64,000 bases of DNA, taken from NCBI RefSeq assembly GCF_900460245.1, contig NZ_UHIP01000002.1, positions 1,612,001 to 1,676,000 on the forward strand, written 5' to 3'. The stretch comes from Vibrio fluvialis. GTDB lineage: Bacteria; Pseudomonadota; Gammaproteobacteria; Enterobacterales; Vibrionaceae. The notes beneath the pieces were generated by a model. The model did not search any database and was not told the origin of the DNA. It worked only from the letters and a program-made list of their open reading frames with translations. Both the position numbers and the translations under genes were made by a program. Below are positions 16,428-26,382 of this stretch, in pieces; position 1 is the stretch's first letter; every line of letters starts with the position of its first letter.

Positions 16428-17825
16428 ATGAGTACCCTAACAGCTCAAGCTACGAATAATAGTAGCGATTTCAAAAAGCTCCTTAGTACCATGAAAGGCC
16501 ACCTTTTATTTGGTACTTCTCACATGCTGCCATTTATCGTTGCTGGTGGTGTGCTACTGGCATTAGCCGTAATGGCATCAGGCAAAGGTGCAGTTCCGGC
16601 AGACGGTATATTGGCTGATATTTCCAATATTGGTATCAAAGGCTTGGTTCTTTTCCCGATCATTTTAGGTGGTTTCATCGGTTACTCGATTGCTGATAAA
16701 CCAGCACTCGCACCGGCCATGATCTCGTCTGGCATCATGGCCGATATGGGCGGTGGCTTCCTCGGTTGTATCGTAGCGGGCTTTATCGCAGGTGGTGTGG
16801 TATTTCAACTGAAGAAGATCCCTCTTTCCGCCCATATGACTGCGTTGGGTGCGTATTTTATCTACCCTCTTGTCGGCACCATTGTCTCCGCTGGGATTGT
16901 ACTCTGGGGCATTGGCGAACCCATCAAGATCTTCATGGCATCAATGAATGAGTTCCTTGCCTCAATGGCTGGTGCTTCTAAAGTCGTGCTCGGTACTATT
17001 CTGGGTGGGATGACGGCATTTGATATGGGCGGTCCAATCAACAAAGTGGCAACTCTATTCGCTCAAACTCAGGTTGATACTCAACCGTGGTTAATGGGTG
17101 GCGTGGGTATCGCCATCTGTACGCCTCCTCTGGGTATGGCGCTAGCCACTTTCCTGTTTAAGAACAAGTTCACCAAGCAAGAACAAGAAGCTGGTAAAGC
17201 TGCTGCCATCATGGGTTCCATCGGTATCTCTGAAGGCGCTATCCCATTTGCCGCAAATGACCCGATGCGTGTGCTTCCTTCAATTGTCGCTGGTGGTATC
17301 GTCGGTTGTGTATTTGGTTTTCTGACCAATGTATTGCTTCACGCACCATGGGGCGGCCTCATCACAGCGCCAGTTTCCAGCAACATTCCCATGTATGTGG
17401 TCGGCATCGCATTGGGCTCGCTAACAACAGCATTGATAGTCGGCTTATGGAAACCGGTTGTAACAGAAGATCCGGAAGCAGAATTGGAACAAGCAGCGCC
17501 TGCACAAGCAGCTCCAGTTGCTGGTGAAGGCGAATATGACATCGTCGCTGTCACTTGTTGCCCTTCAGGTGTCGCGCACACCTTTATGGCAGCAAAAGCG
17601 CTAGAGAAAGCAGGGGCGGCGGCCGGCATCAAAATCAAAGTAGAAACTCAAGGCCAAAACGGTATTCAGAACCGTATCACCGAACTGGACGTCGCAAACG
17701 CCAAGCTGGTCATCCTCGCTCACGATATCCAAGTGAAAGATGCTCACCGCTTTGCCAACGCCAATATCGTTGAATGTTCAACCAAAGAAGCGATGCGCAG
17801 CGCTGCGACTCTGATTAAAGCTTAA
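16428..17825 (+). CDS. PTS fructose-family permease, EIIC-IIB without EIIA
   Basis: 465 residues. IIC domain about 15-345 (starts KGHLLFGTSHMLPFIVAGG, includes TAFDMGGPINKVATLF), an Ala/Glu-rich linker about 345-367, then IIB about 368-465 with the active Cys at about 378 (VTCCPSGVAHTFMAA). It has no EIIA, so it must be phosphorylated in trans, for example by the HPr-IIA fusion or an IIA domain of the neighbouring permeases. The IIC and IIB are close relatives of those at 8130-10001, suggesting duplication. Corresponds in type to VC1821 of V. cholerae, but located at the far end of the cluster. A terminator follows. Confidence 0.93.
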   Translation: MSTLTAQATNNSSDFKKLLSTMKGHLLFGTSHMLPFIVAGGVLLALAVMASGKGAVPADGILADISNIGIKGLVLFPIILGGFIGYSIADKPALAPAMISSGIMADMGGGFLGCIVAGFIAGGVVFQLKKIPLSAHMTALGAYFIYPLVGTIVSAGIVLWGIGEPIKIFMASMNEFLASMAGASKVVLGTILGGMTAFDMGGPINKVATLFAQTQVDTQPWLMGGVGIAICTPPLGMALATFLFKNKFTKQEQEAGKAAAIMGSIGISEGAIPFAANDPMRVLPSIVAGGIVGCVFGFLTNVLLHAPWGGLITAPVSSNIPMYVVGIALGSLTTALIVGLWKPVVTEDPEAELEQAAPAQAAPVAGEGEYDIVAVTCCPSGVAHTFMAAKALEKAGAAAGIKIKVETQGQNGIQNRITELDVANAKLVILAHDIQVKDAHRFANANIVECSTKEAMRSAATLIKA

Positions 17826-18561
17826 ACGTTATGCTCCACCCCAAAGAGCCCTTCCCCCAAGGGCTCTTTTTATTAGCTCGATTCGCTTCGTGATTCCGTC
17901 CCCTGCTTGGACTGATGAGCCTTAAAATGAGCGCACCGATAAAAATGGCGATGCTGATGGACACCAAGCGCATGATTCCGGACGAGAACGAATCGATACC
18001 CGCATTTTTAATGACTTGATAAGTCAGGACGACAACGTTAGTCAGAAGCAACTGATAAATCGCGGAATGGGCATCGCGGCGGATGGCATAGCAGGCAAGC
18101 TGAATGCCTAAGAACAATGACACGCCCATCGCCACCCACTCAGGCGCGCCAAAGCCGCACAGCAACATGGTCGGAATGGTAAACAAAATCCCGGTCGCAG
18201 TGGTGAGCACGATTAATGCCAAGTTCGAGATGATGTCTTGTGGATTGTTGTGGCTGCGGTGATAACTCCAAGTGAAGATGCCCCAACACACCAACGCAAA
18301 CCCCGTGGGCGACCCCGCGAACATTTGCACGAAAAACACCATCACAAAGCTAATGAGCAGCAGCACCAATACCAATTGCAACACCAAATTCATTGGAGGT
18401 TTTGACGGTATCGTCGTCATAAGTATCACGACGAATATTGGTGCCAGAACGGGCAAAGGATGCCCGGTGTACTTCAAATAAAAAAGTAATAGGGTCAGCG
18501 TAAAGACAATCTTAACGACAGGATTGACGCAGCTACGAAACATAAGTCCACACACTGACAA
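17815..18561 (-). CDS. multi-pass membrane protein, DUF2955-like
   Basis: 248 residues from a TTG with GGATGAG just upstream; an ATG at 18543 gives a 242-residue form. About six hydrophobic segments within the first 215 residues (for example FTLTLLLFYLKY, VVLTYQVI, AIFIGALILRL). It resembles the DUF2955/aromatic-acid-exporter-like membrane family, without a cytoplasmic C-terminal domain. Last gene of an operon with a small exported protein and an alkylsulfatase, so transport connected with detergent or sulfate-ester use is possible but unproven. The last 19 codons read through the facing PTS gene's terminator, and the ORF ends 11 bases inside that gene. Confidence 0.7.
   Translation of the reverse strand: MSVCGLMFRSCVNPVVKIVFTLTLLLFYLKYTGHPLPVLAPIFVVILMTTIPSKPPMNLVLQLVLVLLLISFVMVFFVQMFAGSPTGFALVCWGIFTWSYHRSHNNPQDIISNLALIVLTTATGILFTIPTMLLCGFGAPEWVAMGVSLFLGIQLACYAIRRDAHSAIYQLLLTNVVVLTYQVIKNAGIDSFSSGIMRLVSISIAIFIGALILRLISPSRGRNHEANRANKKSPWGKGSLGWSITFKL
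17843..17873. terminator. terminator after PTS EIIC-IIB
   Basis: AAAGAGCCCTT (17843-17853) and AAGGGCTCTTT (17859-17869) form an 11-bp stem over CCCCC, followed by TTTTATT on the plus strand. The convergent membrane-protein frame runs through it. Confidence 0.9.
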
Positions 18562-18579
18562 TTCTCATCCAAAGCCCCA

Positions 18580-19035
18580 CTAACTTGTCAGCACCAGCCC
18601 CAGCTTTTCTGCATGTTTCAAACTCAGTTTCTTTGACACAATATTATGCAAAGCGATCTCAGTCAGTTGCATCACTTTTTGATTCGCCTCAGGCGGCAAG
18701 GAGTGAACAGTCAATTTACTGTTTGCATCATAGTGCGCCCACAACTGGCTATCCACCAGATAGATATAGGAATCCATAAGAGCATCAGAGTTCTGGCTGA
18801 CCAATAAGTGCAACCACCACGTTGCCCGACGTAATCCTTTTTCACCTTCAAGCTTTGTCGGAACCGAAATAGTTTGAGTATTTAAGGCATCTTGCGTCGC
18901 CATTGCGACATCCAGCGCGCCAGGATAACTCTCCGCAAACGGGTTACTAAACTGCCCGTCGTAAGAGCAAGCCCAACTTAATGGGCTTGCACTCAATGTA
19001 CATACGGCAGTCAGAAAAGCAGACATCAGCTTCAT
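18580..19035 (-). CDS. small exported protein of alkylsulfatase operon
   Basis: 151 residues, not recognised. A clear signal peptide (MKLMSAFLTAVCTLSASPLSWA) ends before CSYDGQ; cleavage would leave Cys as the first or second mature residue, so a lipoprotein is conceivable, though the box SWAC is weak. The mature part has no membrane segments. It lies 13 nt downstream of the alkylsulfatase and 18 nt upstream of the membrane protein, so it is co-transcribed and probably works in the periplasm with them. Confidence 0.75.
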   Translation of the reverse strand: MKLMSAFLTAVCTLSASPLSWACSYDGQFSNPFAESYPGALDVAMATQDALNTQTISVPTKLEGEKGLRRATWWLHLLVSQNSDALMDSYIYLVDSQLWAHYDANSKLTVHSLPPEANQKVMQLTEIALHNIVSKKLSLKHAEKLGLVLTS

Positions 19036-19048
19036 CTTAACCGTCCTA

Positions 19049-21004
19049 CTATGGTGTCACGATATTGAACCAGAAATTGAAACGATCCAGCATCCCGACG
19101 AAATCCTTGAAGACTTCTTTGTCACCCTTCAGCTGAATGTCGCCATTGGCAATCGCTTTTTCGAGCGTGACGTTACCTAACTGAACATCATCCAGTACCG
19201 ATTTCGTCAAGGTTAGAGTCACGTTGGGTTTATCCGATTGCTTTTTGGTATGAATCAGCACTGAGTCTTCCAGATACAAGGTGTATTTCTCATCCAGGTC
19301 CGTGAAATTCAGATTGATGGCAAATTTCTTACCTTCTGCTTTTTCAGGCAAAATACGCACCGCGAGATAATCAAACAACATCTCAGGTGGCATATTCTTG
19401 ATGATGTCTGGTGATGCAGTCTGAACACCACCCGCCGAAGGGGTGCCATTTCTTAGCTCATAAGCACCCTGCAGATATACAGAGCGCCACGGGCCAGATT
19501 CTGACTGATAACCTAACTGCTCGTACGCATCCGCTAGCAGTTCTTTACCTTTCTTGCTTTGTGGGTTTGCAAACACAACATGCTTAAGCACTTCAGCAAC
19601 CCAACGATAGTTACCTTTATCGAAGTCTGCCTGCGCTTTCTGAATCGCCGCGCTCTCGCCGCCCATATACTCCACGTATTTCACTGCAGCATTGGTCGGT
19701 GGCAGGTTATTCAGATCAGACGGGTTGCCATCATACCACCCCATATAACGTTGATAGACAGCACGACTGTTGTGACGCAGGGTTCCGTAATAGCCGCGGG
19801 TGCTCCAGTTATTTTCCAACGTTTTGGGTAACTTAATGATTTCTGAGATTTCCTCACCAGTGTAGCCTTGGTTCATCAAGCGCACCGTTTGGTCATGGGT
19901 ATATTTGTAGATATCGCGTTGCTTCTTAAAGTACTCAACGATGTCAGCATTCCCCCACATCGGCCAATGGTGGCTTTGGAATTTAACCTTAACGTCTCCG
20001 CCCCACATTTCGATGGTTTCTTGCAAATATCCCGACCATTTCAACGCGTCACGAACCTGCGCGCCACGCAGCGTCAGTATGTTGTGCATAGTATTGGTTG
20101 AGTTCTCGGCCATCCACAGTGCTTTCTTATCCGGGAACCAGGTGTTCATTTCCGTCGGAGCTTCTGTGCCAGGAGTATATTGGAAGACCATCTTCACCCC
20201 ATCAACGGTCATTTCATCGCCGGTTTTCTCGATGATGTCCGTAGGTTCGATGAGTGTGGCGATCCCTGTTGATGTGGTTTGTCCTAAACCACCGTTTACA
20301 CCACCAAATTCATTTCGAGGTAATAATGCGCCGTACATGAAGATCGCGCGACGACCCATCGCATTACCCGCAATCACGTTTTCCGACACGGCATGTTCAG
20401 TGAATCCGTGCGAAGCAATGATTTTAACCTTGCCCGCTTTCACATCTTTTTCATCAACAATCCCGCGAACACCACCAAAGTGGTCGATATGACTGTGGCT
20501 ATAAACGACGGCGACAACCGGACGTTTACCCAGTTTCTCGTTAACAAAATCTAAAGCGGCTTTAGCCGTTTCTTGTGAGATAAGTGGGTCAAAGACAATC
20601 CAACCGGTATTACCTTTGATAAAAGTGATGTTACTCAAGTCATAACCGCGCACCTGATAGATACCATCGGTCACTTCAAATAAGCCATTAATCATGTTGA
20701 GCTGAGCGTTACGCCACAAACTTGGGTTAACGCTATCCGGAGCCGGGTTATTAAGCGTGATGTACTGTTTGTATTGCTCCAGATCCCAAACGACGTCACC
20801 TTTGTCATTTTTGATCGTTACCACATCCTGCTTTGCGATGAGGCCTTTCTGAGCGTTTTCAAAGTCTTTTTTGTCGCTAAAAGGTAAGGATTGTTTGACT
20901 GCATTGTTTGCGTCTATCGTTGCTTGCGTGGCGGGTTTCGGGTCCGCCGCACTTGCTCCCGATGAGACCATCGCTGCAATCACTAGTGCCAAGACTGACT
21001 TCAT
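19049..21004 (-). CDS. alkyl sulfatase, metallo-beta-lactamase fold (SdsA/YjcS type)
   Basis: 651 residues. Hydrolyses primary alkyl sulfates such as dodecyl sulfate to alcohol and sulfate; exported (signal peptide 1-20, cleavage after ASA). Domains: zinc metallo-hydrolase about 100-380 with the binuclear-site motif SHSHIDHFGG (H170, H172, D174, H175) and later NSTNTMHNI and HHWPMWGN segments; alpha-helical dimerisation domain about 385-520; SCP2-like sterol-carrier domain about 530-650 that binds the aliphatic chain. Full family length. First gene of a three-gene minus-strand operon. Confidence 0.93.
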   Translation of the reverse strand: MKSVLALVIAAMVSSGASAADPKPATQATIDANNAVKQSLPFSDKKDFENAQKGLIAKQDVVTIKNDKGDVVWDLEQYKQYITLNNPAPDSVNPSLWRNAQLNMINGLFEVTDGIYQVRGYDLSNITFIKGNTGWIVFDPLISQETAKAALDFVNEKLGKRPVVAVVYSHSHIDHFGGVRGIVDEKDVKAGKVKIIASHGFTEHAVSENVIAGNAMGRRAIFMYGALLPRNEFGGVNGGLGQTTSTGIATLIEPTDIIEKTGDEMTVDGVKMVFQYTPGTEAPTEMNTWFPDKKALWMAENSTNTMHNILTLRGAQVRDALKWSGYLQETIEMWGGDVKVKFQSHHWPMWGNADIVEYFKKQRDIYKYTHDQTVRLMNQGYTGEEISEIIKLPKTLENNWSTRGYYGTLRHNSRAVYQRYMGWYDGNPSDLNNLPPTNAAVKYVEYMGGESAAIQKAQADFDKGNYRWVAEVLKHVVFANPQSKKGKELLADAYEQLGYQSESGPWRSVYLQGAYELRNGTPSAGGVQTASPDIIKNMPPEMLFDYLAVRILPEKAEGKKFAINLNFTDLDEKYTLYLEDSVLIHTKKQSDKPNVTLTLTKSVLDDVQLGNVTLEKAIANGDIQLKGDKEVFKDFVGMLDRFNFWFNIVTP

Positions 21005-21228
21005 TGCAATACTCCTTATTGCTTGTTATCGAAAGAAAACTTTTTAAGCGTAGTACAGCAGCAACTCACATACGAAAATATATTCATTATCACTTGAGCC
21101 GATTCAACGGGTGTCTCAAATTAGATTTATTGACAGGTATAGCGTGGGAAGGTGACAGACGTGTTAATACAACTGGATAAAATCGCTGACATTTAAATCG
21201 TTATTGCGATTCAACGCACAGCTCGTGA

Positions 21229-21747
21229 CTACTTCACCAACTTAGAGACAAACGGCACGTTTCTCAGTTTGTCTTGCCAGGGCAATCCGTACCCAACCAA
21301 CAGGTCATCGTTGTCCATTTCATAGGCGAAGTATTGCGTGACCGGAATATCGACGCGGTTAGGTTTGACGAACAGGGTTGCGATGGCGAGCGACTTCATT
21401 GCGTAGTTGGCCAGCAGAAACTCCACGATTCTTTTCATGGTACCGCCCGACTCAATGGCATCATCAACCAGAATGACATTCTGCCCGGCCAGCGCGATGT
21501 TTTCGTGAAAGACGATCTGTGATTGGTTGTTTCTGTCCCCCGGAGTATGAGGGCAAGAGATGTAATCCATCCGAACGTCTGGCTGTAACTGGCGAACCAA
21601 ATCAGCGGTAAACAATATGCCGCCAGGAACCACACTGACGATCACCACGTCGCGATAATTCTGGTTAATTTTCTCAGCCACGAGTGCGACACCGCGTTGG
21701 ATTTGCGCTTCAGTTAATACCAAATCGCCAATATGTTTATTCGTCAT
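21229..21747 (-). CDS. hypoxanthine phosphoribosyltransferase-family enzyme
   Basis: 172 residues from the ATG with AGGT about 9 nt upstream; a longer in-frame start overlaps the DeoR gene. Type I phosphoribosyltransferase: PRPP loop VILVDDAIESGGTM (about 96-109), flexible-loop region and the LVGYGLPWQDKLRNVPFV C-terminal segment typical of Hpt. It salvages hypoxanthine or guanine with PRPP. V. cholerae and E. coli have another hpt elsewhere, so this is likely a paralogue. It sits 13 nt after a DeoR regulator, an unusual partner, which suggests nucleoside or sugar-linked control. Confidence 0.85.
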   Translation of the reverse strand: MTNKHIGDLVLTEAQIQRGVALVAEKINQNYRDVVIVSVVPGGILFTADLVRQLQPDVRMDYISCPHTPGDRNNQSQIVFHENIALAGQNVILVDDAIESGGTMKRIVEFLLANYAMKSLAIATLFVKPNRVDIPVTQYFAYEMDNDDLLVGYGLPWQDKLRNVPFVSKLVK

Positions 21748-21760
21748 GCGTTTTCTACCT

Positions 21761-22549
21761 TTATTGCTGATCATCGCCAGCGTGACTGTCAAGAATATGG
21801 GCGCCACACTCTACAAGCGTGCGCGTCAGGTTGTCTGGCGTTGATGCACCGTCACACACCAAATAATCAACGTCTGTCGTCGCCATCAGAGAAAACGGCG
21901 CGTAGGTTTCCACTTTATCGGGCGTAAACAGCACAACCTTGGCACCACTCTGCTTGAGCAACTGGCGTTTAAACTGGGCATCAGGATAGTGCAGCGCCGT
22001 AAAACCATGCTCTTGCGACCACGCACATACACCGATAAACATCAGGTCAAAGTGAAACATCTGAACATCGGCCAGTGCTTTGGCATCCACCGCGCCGCCA
22101 ATGGCGGCATCAATCTGGCCACCGATCAAAATGGTGTTAATCGCTCCCCGATTGTAAAGAGACATCGCAATGTGGATGGAATTCGTCACTACCGTCAGAT
22201 TCAGATCCTGCGGCATGCGATCTGCCAGCGCCATATTGGTGCTGCTGGCATCAATGAAAATCAGTTGATTAGGTTTGATCAACGAGAGCGCGGTTGCGGC
22301 AAGGCTCTGCTTTTCAAGTGCATGCTGAGACTGACGCTCATCCACACTGCCATTCGCGGGGGTCAGCACTATCGCGCCACCGTGCGTTCTCTTGCAAAGC
22401 CCCATTTCAGCCAGTTTGTTCAAATCTCGTCTGACTGTGGCACCGGTTGTGTTCAACCGCTCGGCGACCTCAGTGGCATTAAGGCTTCCTTCGGCAGCGA
22501 GCATATCCAGTAAAATACGTTGCCGCTGCTCTGCGATGCATTTGTTCAT
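21761..22549 (-). CDS. DeoR-family transcriptional repressor
   Basis: 262 residues from the ATG with GGAG seven bases upstream (MNKCIAEQRQR). DeoR helix-turn-helix at about 6-60 (RLNTTGATVRRDLNKLAEMGLCKRTHGGA), then the DeoRC sugar-phosphate sensor about 75-230, with the FIDASSTNMALA substrate-loop and FIGVCAW motifs. Effector is probably a phosphorylated sugar. It is upstream of the hpt-like gene and divergent from a sugar O-acetyltransferase, so may control both. Confidence 0.9.
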   Translation of the reverse strand: MNKCIAEQRQRILLDMLAAEGSLNATEVAERLNTTGATVRRDLNKLAEMGLCKRTHGGAIVLTPANGSVDERQSQHALEKQSLAATALSLIKPNQLIFIDASSTNMALADRMPQDLNLTVVTNSIHIAMSLYNRGAINTILIGGQIDAAIGGAVDAKALADVQMFHFDLMFIGVCAWSQEHGFTALHYPDAQFKRQLLKQSGAKVVLFTPDKVETYAPFSLMATTDVDYLVCDGASTPDNLTRTLVECGAHILDSHAGDDQQ

Positions 22550-22677
22550 TCGTCGTCTCCTGAAAATCGTTGACATTGTATCAATTCGATCAAGAATGAA
22601 CACTTTATATGTTTATATTTTTTCATTTAACCAATTTTTTCGTGTTTGGATACTAAAGTAGTTAAAGGTGAACAAAA

Positions 22678-23232
22678 GTGAACGAGTTTAAAAAAATGGT
22701 CACGGGAGAGATCTACGACCCGGCCGATACAGAACTGAAAGCAATGAGAGCGTCGGCACGCGAGAAACTGGATAGGTTTAATCGCAGCCAGTCTGATGAG
22801 CAAGCACTGCAGGAGCGCATAATTACTGAGCTGTTTGGCACTGCAGGCAGCAACATTTCTGTGAATCGCCATTTTCACTGTGACTACGGCGTAAACATCA
22901 AAGTCGGCAACAACTTCTACACCAACTACGACTGCGTCATCCTCGATTGTGCAGAAGTGATCATTGGTGATGACTGCCTGATTGGTCCACAAGTGGGGTT
23001 GTACACCGCCTGTCACCCTCTCGATCCCGTTGAACGTGCCAGCGGCAAAGAGTTCGCCAAGCCGATCACGATCGGCAACAACTGCTGGATTGGCGGGCAT
23101 GCAACCATCAACCCAGGCGTGACACTCGGTAACAACGTCGTTGTCGCGTCCGGTGCTGTTGTTACTAAGAGTTTTGGTGACAATGTCGTGATTGCCGGCA
23201 ATCCGGCGAGAGTCATTAAATCGCTGGAATAA
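22678..23232 (+). CDS. maltose/galactoside O-acetyltransferase family
   Basis: 184 residues, GTG start with AGGTG seven bases upstream. N-terminal Maa helix motif (MVTGEIYDPADTEL), then left-handed beta-helix hexapeptide repeats. The catalytic His is H113 in TACHPLDP, and the acetyl-CoA site lies around ITIGNNCWIGGHATINPGV. Transfers acetyl from acetyl-CoA to a sugar hydroxyl. Divergent from the DeoR gene. Substrate is not predictable beyond a hexose or glucoside. Confidence 0.92.
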   Translation: MNEFKKMVTGEIYDPADTELKAMRASAREKLDRFNRSQSDEQALQERIITELFGTAGSNISVNRHFHCDYGVNIKVGNNFYTNYDCVILDCAEVIIGDDCLIGPQVGLYTACHPLDPVERASGKEFAKPITIGNNCWIGGHATINPGVTLGNNVVVASGAVVTKSFGDNVVIAGNPARVIKSLE

Positions 23233-23240
23233 TCGCTCAG

Positions 23241-23279
23241 CTTTCTCACCTGACTTTCTCACCTGACTTCCTCACGTGA
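23241..23279 (+). repeat. three tandem 13-bp repeats
   Basis: CTTTCTCACCTGA at 23241-23253 and again at 23254-23266, then CTTCCTCACGTGA at 23267-23279 (two changes), eight bases after the acetyltransferase stop. No hairpin is evident. The rest of the 270-bp gap holds only a short inverted repeat, TACCTA (23464-23469) and TAGGTA (23477-23482), near the next start. Confidence 0.8.
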
Positions 23280-23503
23280 TATAGCTTGGTAAACTGGTTA
23301 GCGGATTCTCTGTTAGTCAGTTTGCCGATATGTCCATTGCGCTGATCAATACGCTGATTATTTCCGCTATGTCAGAACGATGAATCCATGCCATCTTTGG
23401 CCAAATTGGTTCATAATCTCTGCTTTTACAGCCACGAATAATCGCAATTCGTCAAATTTATGCTACCTAATGTATATAGGTAAGACAGACGCAAGGACAA
23501 AAT

Positions 23504-24580
23504 ATGGTTTCAGAGCGAGTGATTGAACTGGGCGAACACACGCGACGCAGTAGCAGCAATGCCATTTGCTTTCCGGTTGATTTCGTTCACCATTTGGCAA
23601 AATCGCGTACCTTGCAGAATGTGCTCGACACCGTCGCCACCTGGATACACCACATCTTTGATGCCGAGCGAGTCAGCATTACGCTGGCAGAAGGAAAGGA
23701 GCATCTCAAGCTCTACACCATTTCGGGAAATCAGGCGATTCCAATTGACTTTCGAATGCCAATTGAAGGCTCTTTTGTAGGCCGCGTGTTTAAGAATAAA
23801 ACCCTGATCATCTGTGACGATGTCACGCTGTCTGATGAGATTGACTGCAAAATGCTGGGTGAATACGGCTTGAACACCTGCATGGACGCGCCGCTTATCA
23901 GTGGTGACAGCTGCATTGGCACGCTCAATGTGGCGCACAAACACAAAAACTACTATCGCTTAGAAGACGCCGAAAAACTGCAGTGTATCGCTAACTGGAT
24001 TTCCATCAATATCGCCTTGCATTTGCAACTGGTTGAACTCGAACTCCTGGCCACCACAGATGAGCTGACCGGTTCGTTCAATCGCCGATGCTTTATTAAA
24101 GAGCTCAAAGAGCGACTCAACGATTATCACCAGAAGGAAGAGGCGTTTTTCGTCGCGATTCTGGATCTGGATGAGTTCAAGAAATTAAACGACAGCTACG
24201 GCCATGATATGGGCGACAAAGCGTTGCAGTATTCGGTGGACATCATCGACGCGCAATTGGGTGACGATGATCTGCTGGCGAGGATTGGCGGTGAAGAGTT
24301 TGGCATCATCATGTCCAACAGTTCGATGGACGAAGCTCTCGCTTGTCTGGAAAAAATCCGCGCAGCAATCGCCTCGTTCTCTATCGATTGTGAAGGGCAG
24401 CAAATCCATTTCACCGCCAGTATCGGCCTGGCCAAAGTCGATAAAGACGACAGCAACATCGACTTGCTGGTTAAACGAGCCGACATGGCACTGTACGATG
24501 CCAAAGGTTCCGGCAGAAACCGCATCGCCATTGATCAGAGAGTGGCCGTCACCTCACCTTCTGAATCCGATGCGGTGTAA
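23504..24580 (+). CDS. GAF-GGDEF diguanylate cyclase
   Basis: 358 residues, soluble. GAF sensor domain about 25-175, GGDEF domain about 180-345 with an intact active site GGEEF at 262-266 and the DLDEFKKLNDSYGH metal/substrate segment. Makes cyclic di-GMP from GTP. The inhibitory I-site RxxD is absent: the expected Arg is G253 (G-D-D-D), so product inhibition at that site is unlikely. Ligand of the GAF domain is unknown. It is convergent with the chemoreceptor gene, with one base between the stop codons. Confidence 0.95.
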   Translation: MVSERVIELGEHTRRSSSNAICFPVDFVHHLAKSRTLQNVLDTVATWIHHIFDAERVSITLAEGKEHLKLYTISGNQAIPIDFRMPIEGSFVGRVFKNKTLIICDDVTLSDEIDCKMLGEYGLNTCMDAPLISGDSCIGTLNVAHKHKNYYRLEDAEKLQCIANWISINIALHLQLVELELLATTDELTGSFNRRCFIKELKERLNDYHQKEEAFFVAILDLDEFKKLNDSYGHDMGDKALQYSVDIIDAQLGDDDLLARIGGEEFGIIMSNSSMDEALACLEKIRAAIASFSIDCEGQQIHFTASIGLAKVDKDDSNIDLLVKRADMALYDAKGSGRNRIAIDQRVAVTSPSESDAV

Positions 24581-24581
24581 A

Positions 24582-26207
24582 TCAGGAGATTTTAAATCGT
24601 TTCACCAGCTCATTGAGATGTTCTGCCAGTTTCGCCAGCTCCACACTGGATGCATTGGTTTGATCCGCCCCGGCGGAGGTCTGCACCGACAAATCTTTTA
24701 TGTGCACCAGATTCTCGTCCACTTCTTTCGCCACCACGGCCTGCTGCTCTGCGGCACTGGCAATCGTGGCGTTCTGAGCATTCATTTCGCTGACCAGCAC
24801 AGAAATCTCTTCAAAAGCTGCACTGGCGTCATTCGCCACGGTTAGCGTGGAATGCGCCAGATCGTTGCTGCGCCCCATTTTGCTGACCGTCTGTTTGGTT
24901 TCAGAGCTGACCGCGGTGATCATCGCTTCAATATCAGAAGTGGATTGCTGCGTACGATGAGCCAACGCCCGCACTTCGTCGGCCACCACCGCGAAACCAC
25001 GGCCGTTGTCTCCGGCACGAGCCGCTTCGATGGCTGCGTTCAGAGCAAGTAAGTTGGTCTGCTCGGCGATGGCTCGAATCACATCCAACACCGTACTGAT
25101 ATTCGCCACGTTTTCGGAAAGCACCAACACGCTGTTTTCTGCATCCTGCATGTCCGATTTCAGTAACTCAAGAGCCTTAATCGTTTCACCAATTTTGCCT
25201 TTACCGCTCTGAGTTTTCTCGTCCATCACTTCAGCGTTGGCGCTGGTCGCACTGGCCGTGCGCGCAACTTCTTCAATGGCTGACGTAAGTTCACTTACCG
25301 CGGTTGCGGCCAGACCCAATTGGTCACTCTGCTGCGTCACGATAACCGATGATTGATTGGTCACCACACTCAGCTCTTCCGACGTTGCCGCCAGTTGGGT
25401 GGATGAATCGCCAATCAGAGAAATGGCTCTTGCCAGTTGCTGCTGCATATCCGCCAGTGATTGAAGTAAATCGGCCGCTTCATCGCGGTGCGGGTCAGAA
25501 AATTTCTGTGTCAGATCACCGGCAGCGATTTGCTTGGCAACATTGACGGCATTGTGCAAAGGCACAATCAGGCTGCGGCTGTAAAAGTAAGCCAACAACA
25601 AGATCGCCAGCAGAGTCAGGCCAATACCGACATAAACCAGGTTACGCGCGTTCAGATAGGTTTGCGTAGCGGCATCGTTGTCACGTCCGGCCATGGTTTT
25701 CTGAAATGCGTCATACCGATCAAGCACGACTTCCAGTTTGGTGATGAGCGGCACAACGGTGTCTTCGCGATACCGCACCGACGCTTCCAGCTCGCCTTTG
25801 TCCGTTAGCTGGAAAAGCTGAGGCAAGGCGTCCGTCAGTTGGTTGTGCAGTTGACTGACTTCGTTGAGTAGCTGACGAGAATCCGGATTATCAGCCAGAT
25901 CAGACATCGCCGATTCAGCCGCATCATAATCGCGGATGATGGCATCGATACGAGTCTGGATTGCACGCTGTTGCTGCGGGGTTTTCGCGTCGGAAAGTTC
26001 GCTGACCGCAATTTGGGTGCGTAAAATGCCGCGGCGTAACTCCGCCACCGTTGATATAGCGGGCATGCGATGCAAAGTGAGAATGTCGGTTGTATCGTTA
26101 AGGTGAGAAAGTTGAGAGACGGAGAACAGGCCCAATATCAGTGTACAAATACCCACAACACCAAACGCCAAGGCGCTTCTCAGCCCGATTCGAATGTTTC
26201 TGATCAT
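24582..26207 (-). CDS. methyl-accepting chemotaxis protein
   Basis: 541 residues. Membrane helix 1 about 11-31; periplasmic four-helix-bundle sensor about 32-187 (4HB_MCP type); membrane helix 2 about 188-209; HAMP about 210-265; long coiled-coil signalling domain with the hairpin tip [19 protein letters not shown]. No CheR-binding pentapeptide at the end (KRFKIS). It would signal through CheW/CheA. Ligand unknown. The 175-bp upstream gap shows no clear promoter to my reading. Confidence 0.96.
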   Translation of the reverse strand: MIRNIRIGLRSALAFGVVGICTLILGLFSVSQLSHLNDTTDILTLHRMPAISTVAELRRGILRTQIAVSELSDAKTPQQQRAIQTRIDAIIRDYDAAESAMSDLADNPDSRQLLNEVSQLHNQLTDALPQLFQLTDKGELEASVRYREDTVVPLITKLEVVLDRYDAFQKTMAGRDNDAATQTYLNARNLVYVGIGLTLLAILLLAYFYSRSLIVPLHNAVNVAKQIAAGDLTQKFSDPHRDEAADLLQSLADMQQQLARAISLIGDSSTQLAATSEELSVVTNQSSVIVTQQSDQLGLAATAVSELTSAIEEVARTASATSANAEVMDEKTQSGKGKIGETIKALELLKSDMQDAENSVLVLSENVANISTVLDVIRAIAEQTNLLALNAAIEAARAGDNGRGFAVVADEVRALAHRTQQSTSDIEAMITAVSSETKQTVSKMGRSNDLAHSTLTVANDASAAFEEISVLVSEMNAQNATIASAAEQQAVVAKEVDENLVHIKDLSVQTSAGADQTNASSVELAKLAEHLNELVKRFKIS

Positions 26208-26382
26208 ATGCTTTCCTTATGAAAGTCAGCTAACGGCGACGCGCGATACGCCCCATAGCTAAACTCTATGAAGGATTTCTTAAGAGATTCTTAAGCTAAG
26301 CCACAGATCGCTAAAGATTCATGGGTTACACATCAGAGTTTAATCCACTTCACACATTGTTAGGCCTATCAGTAGTGGCATG

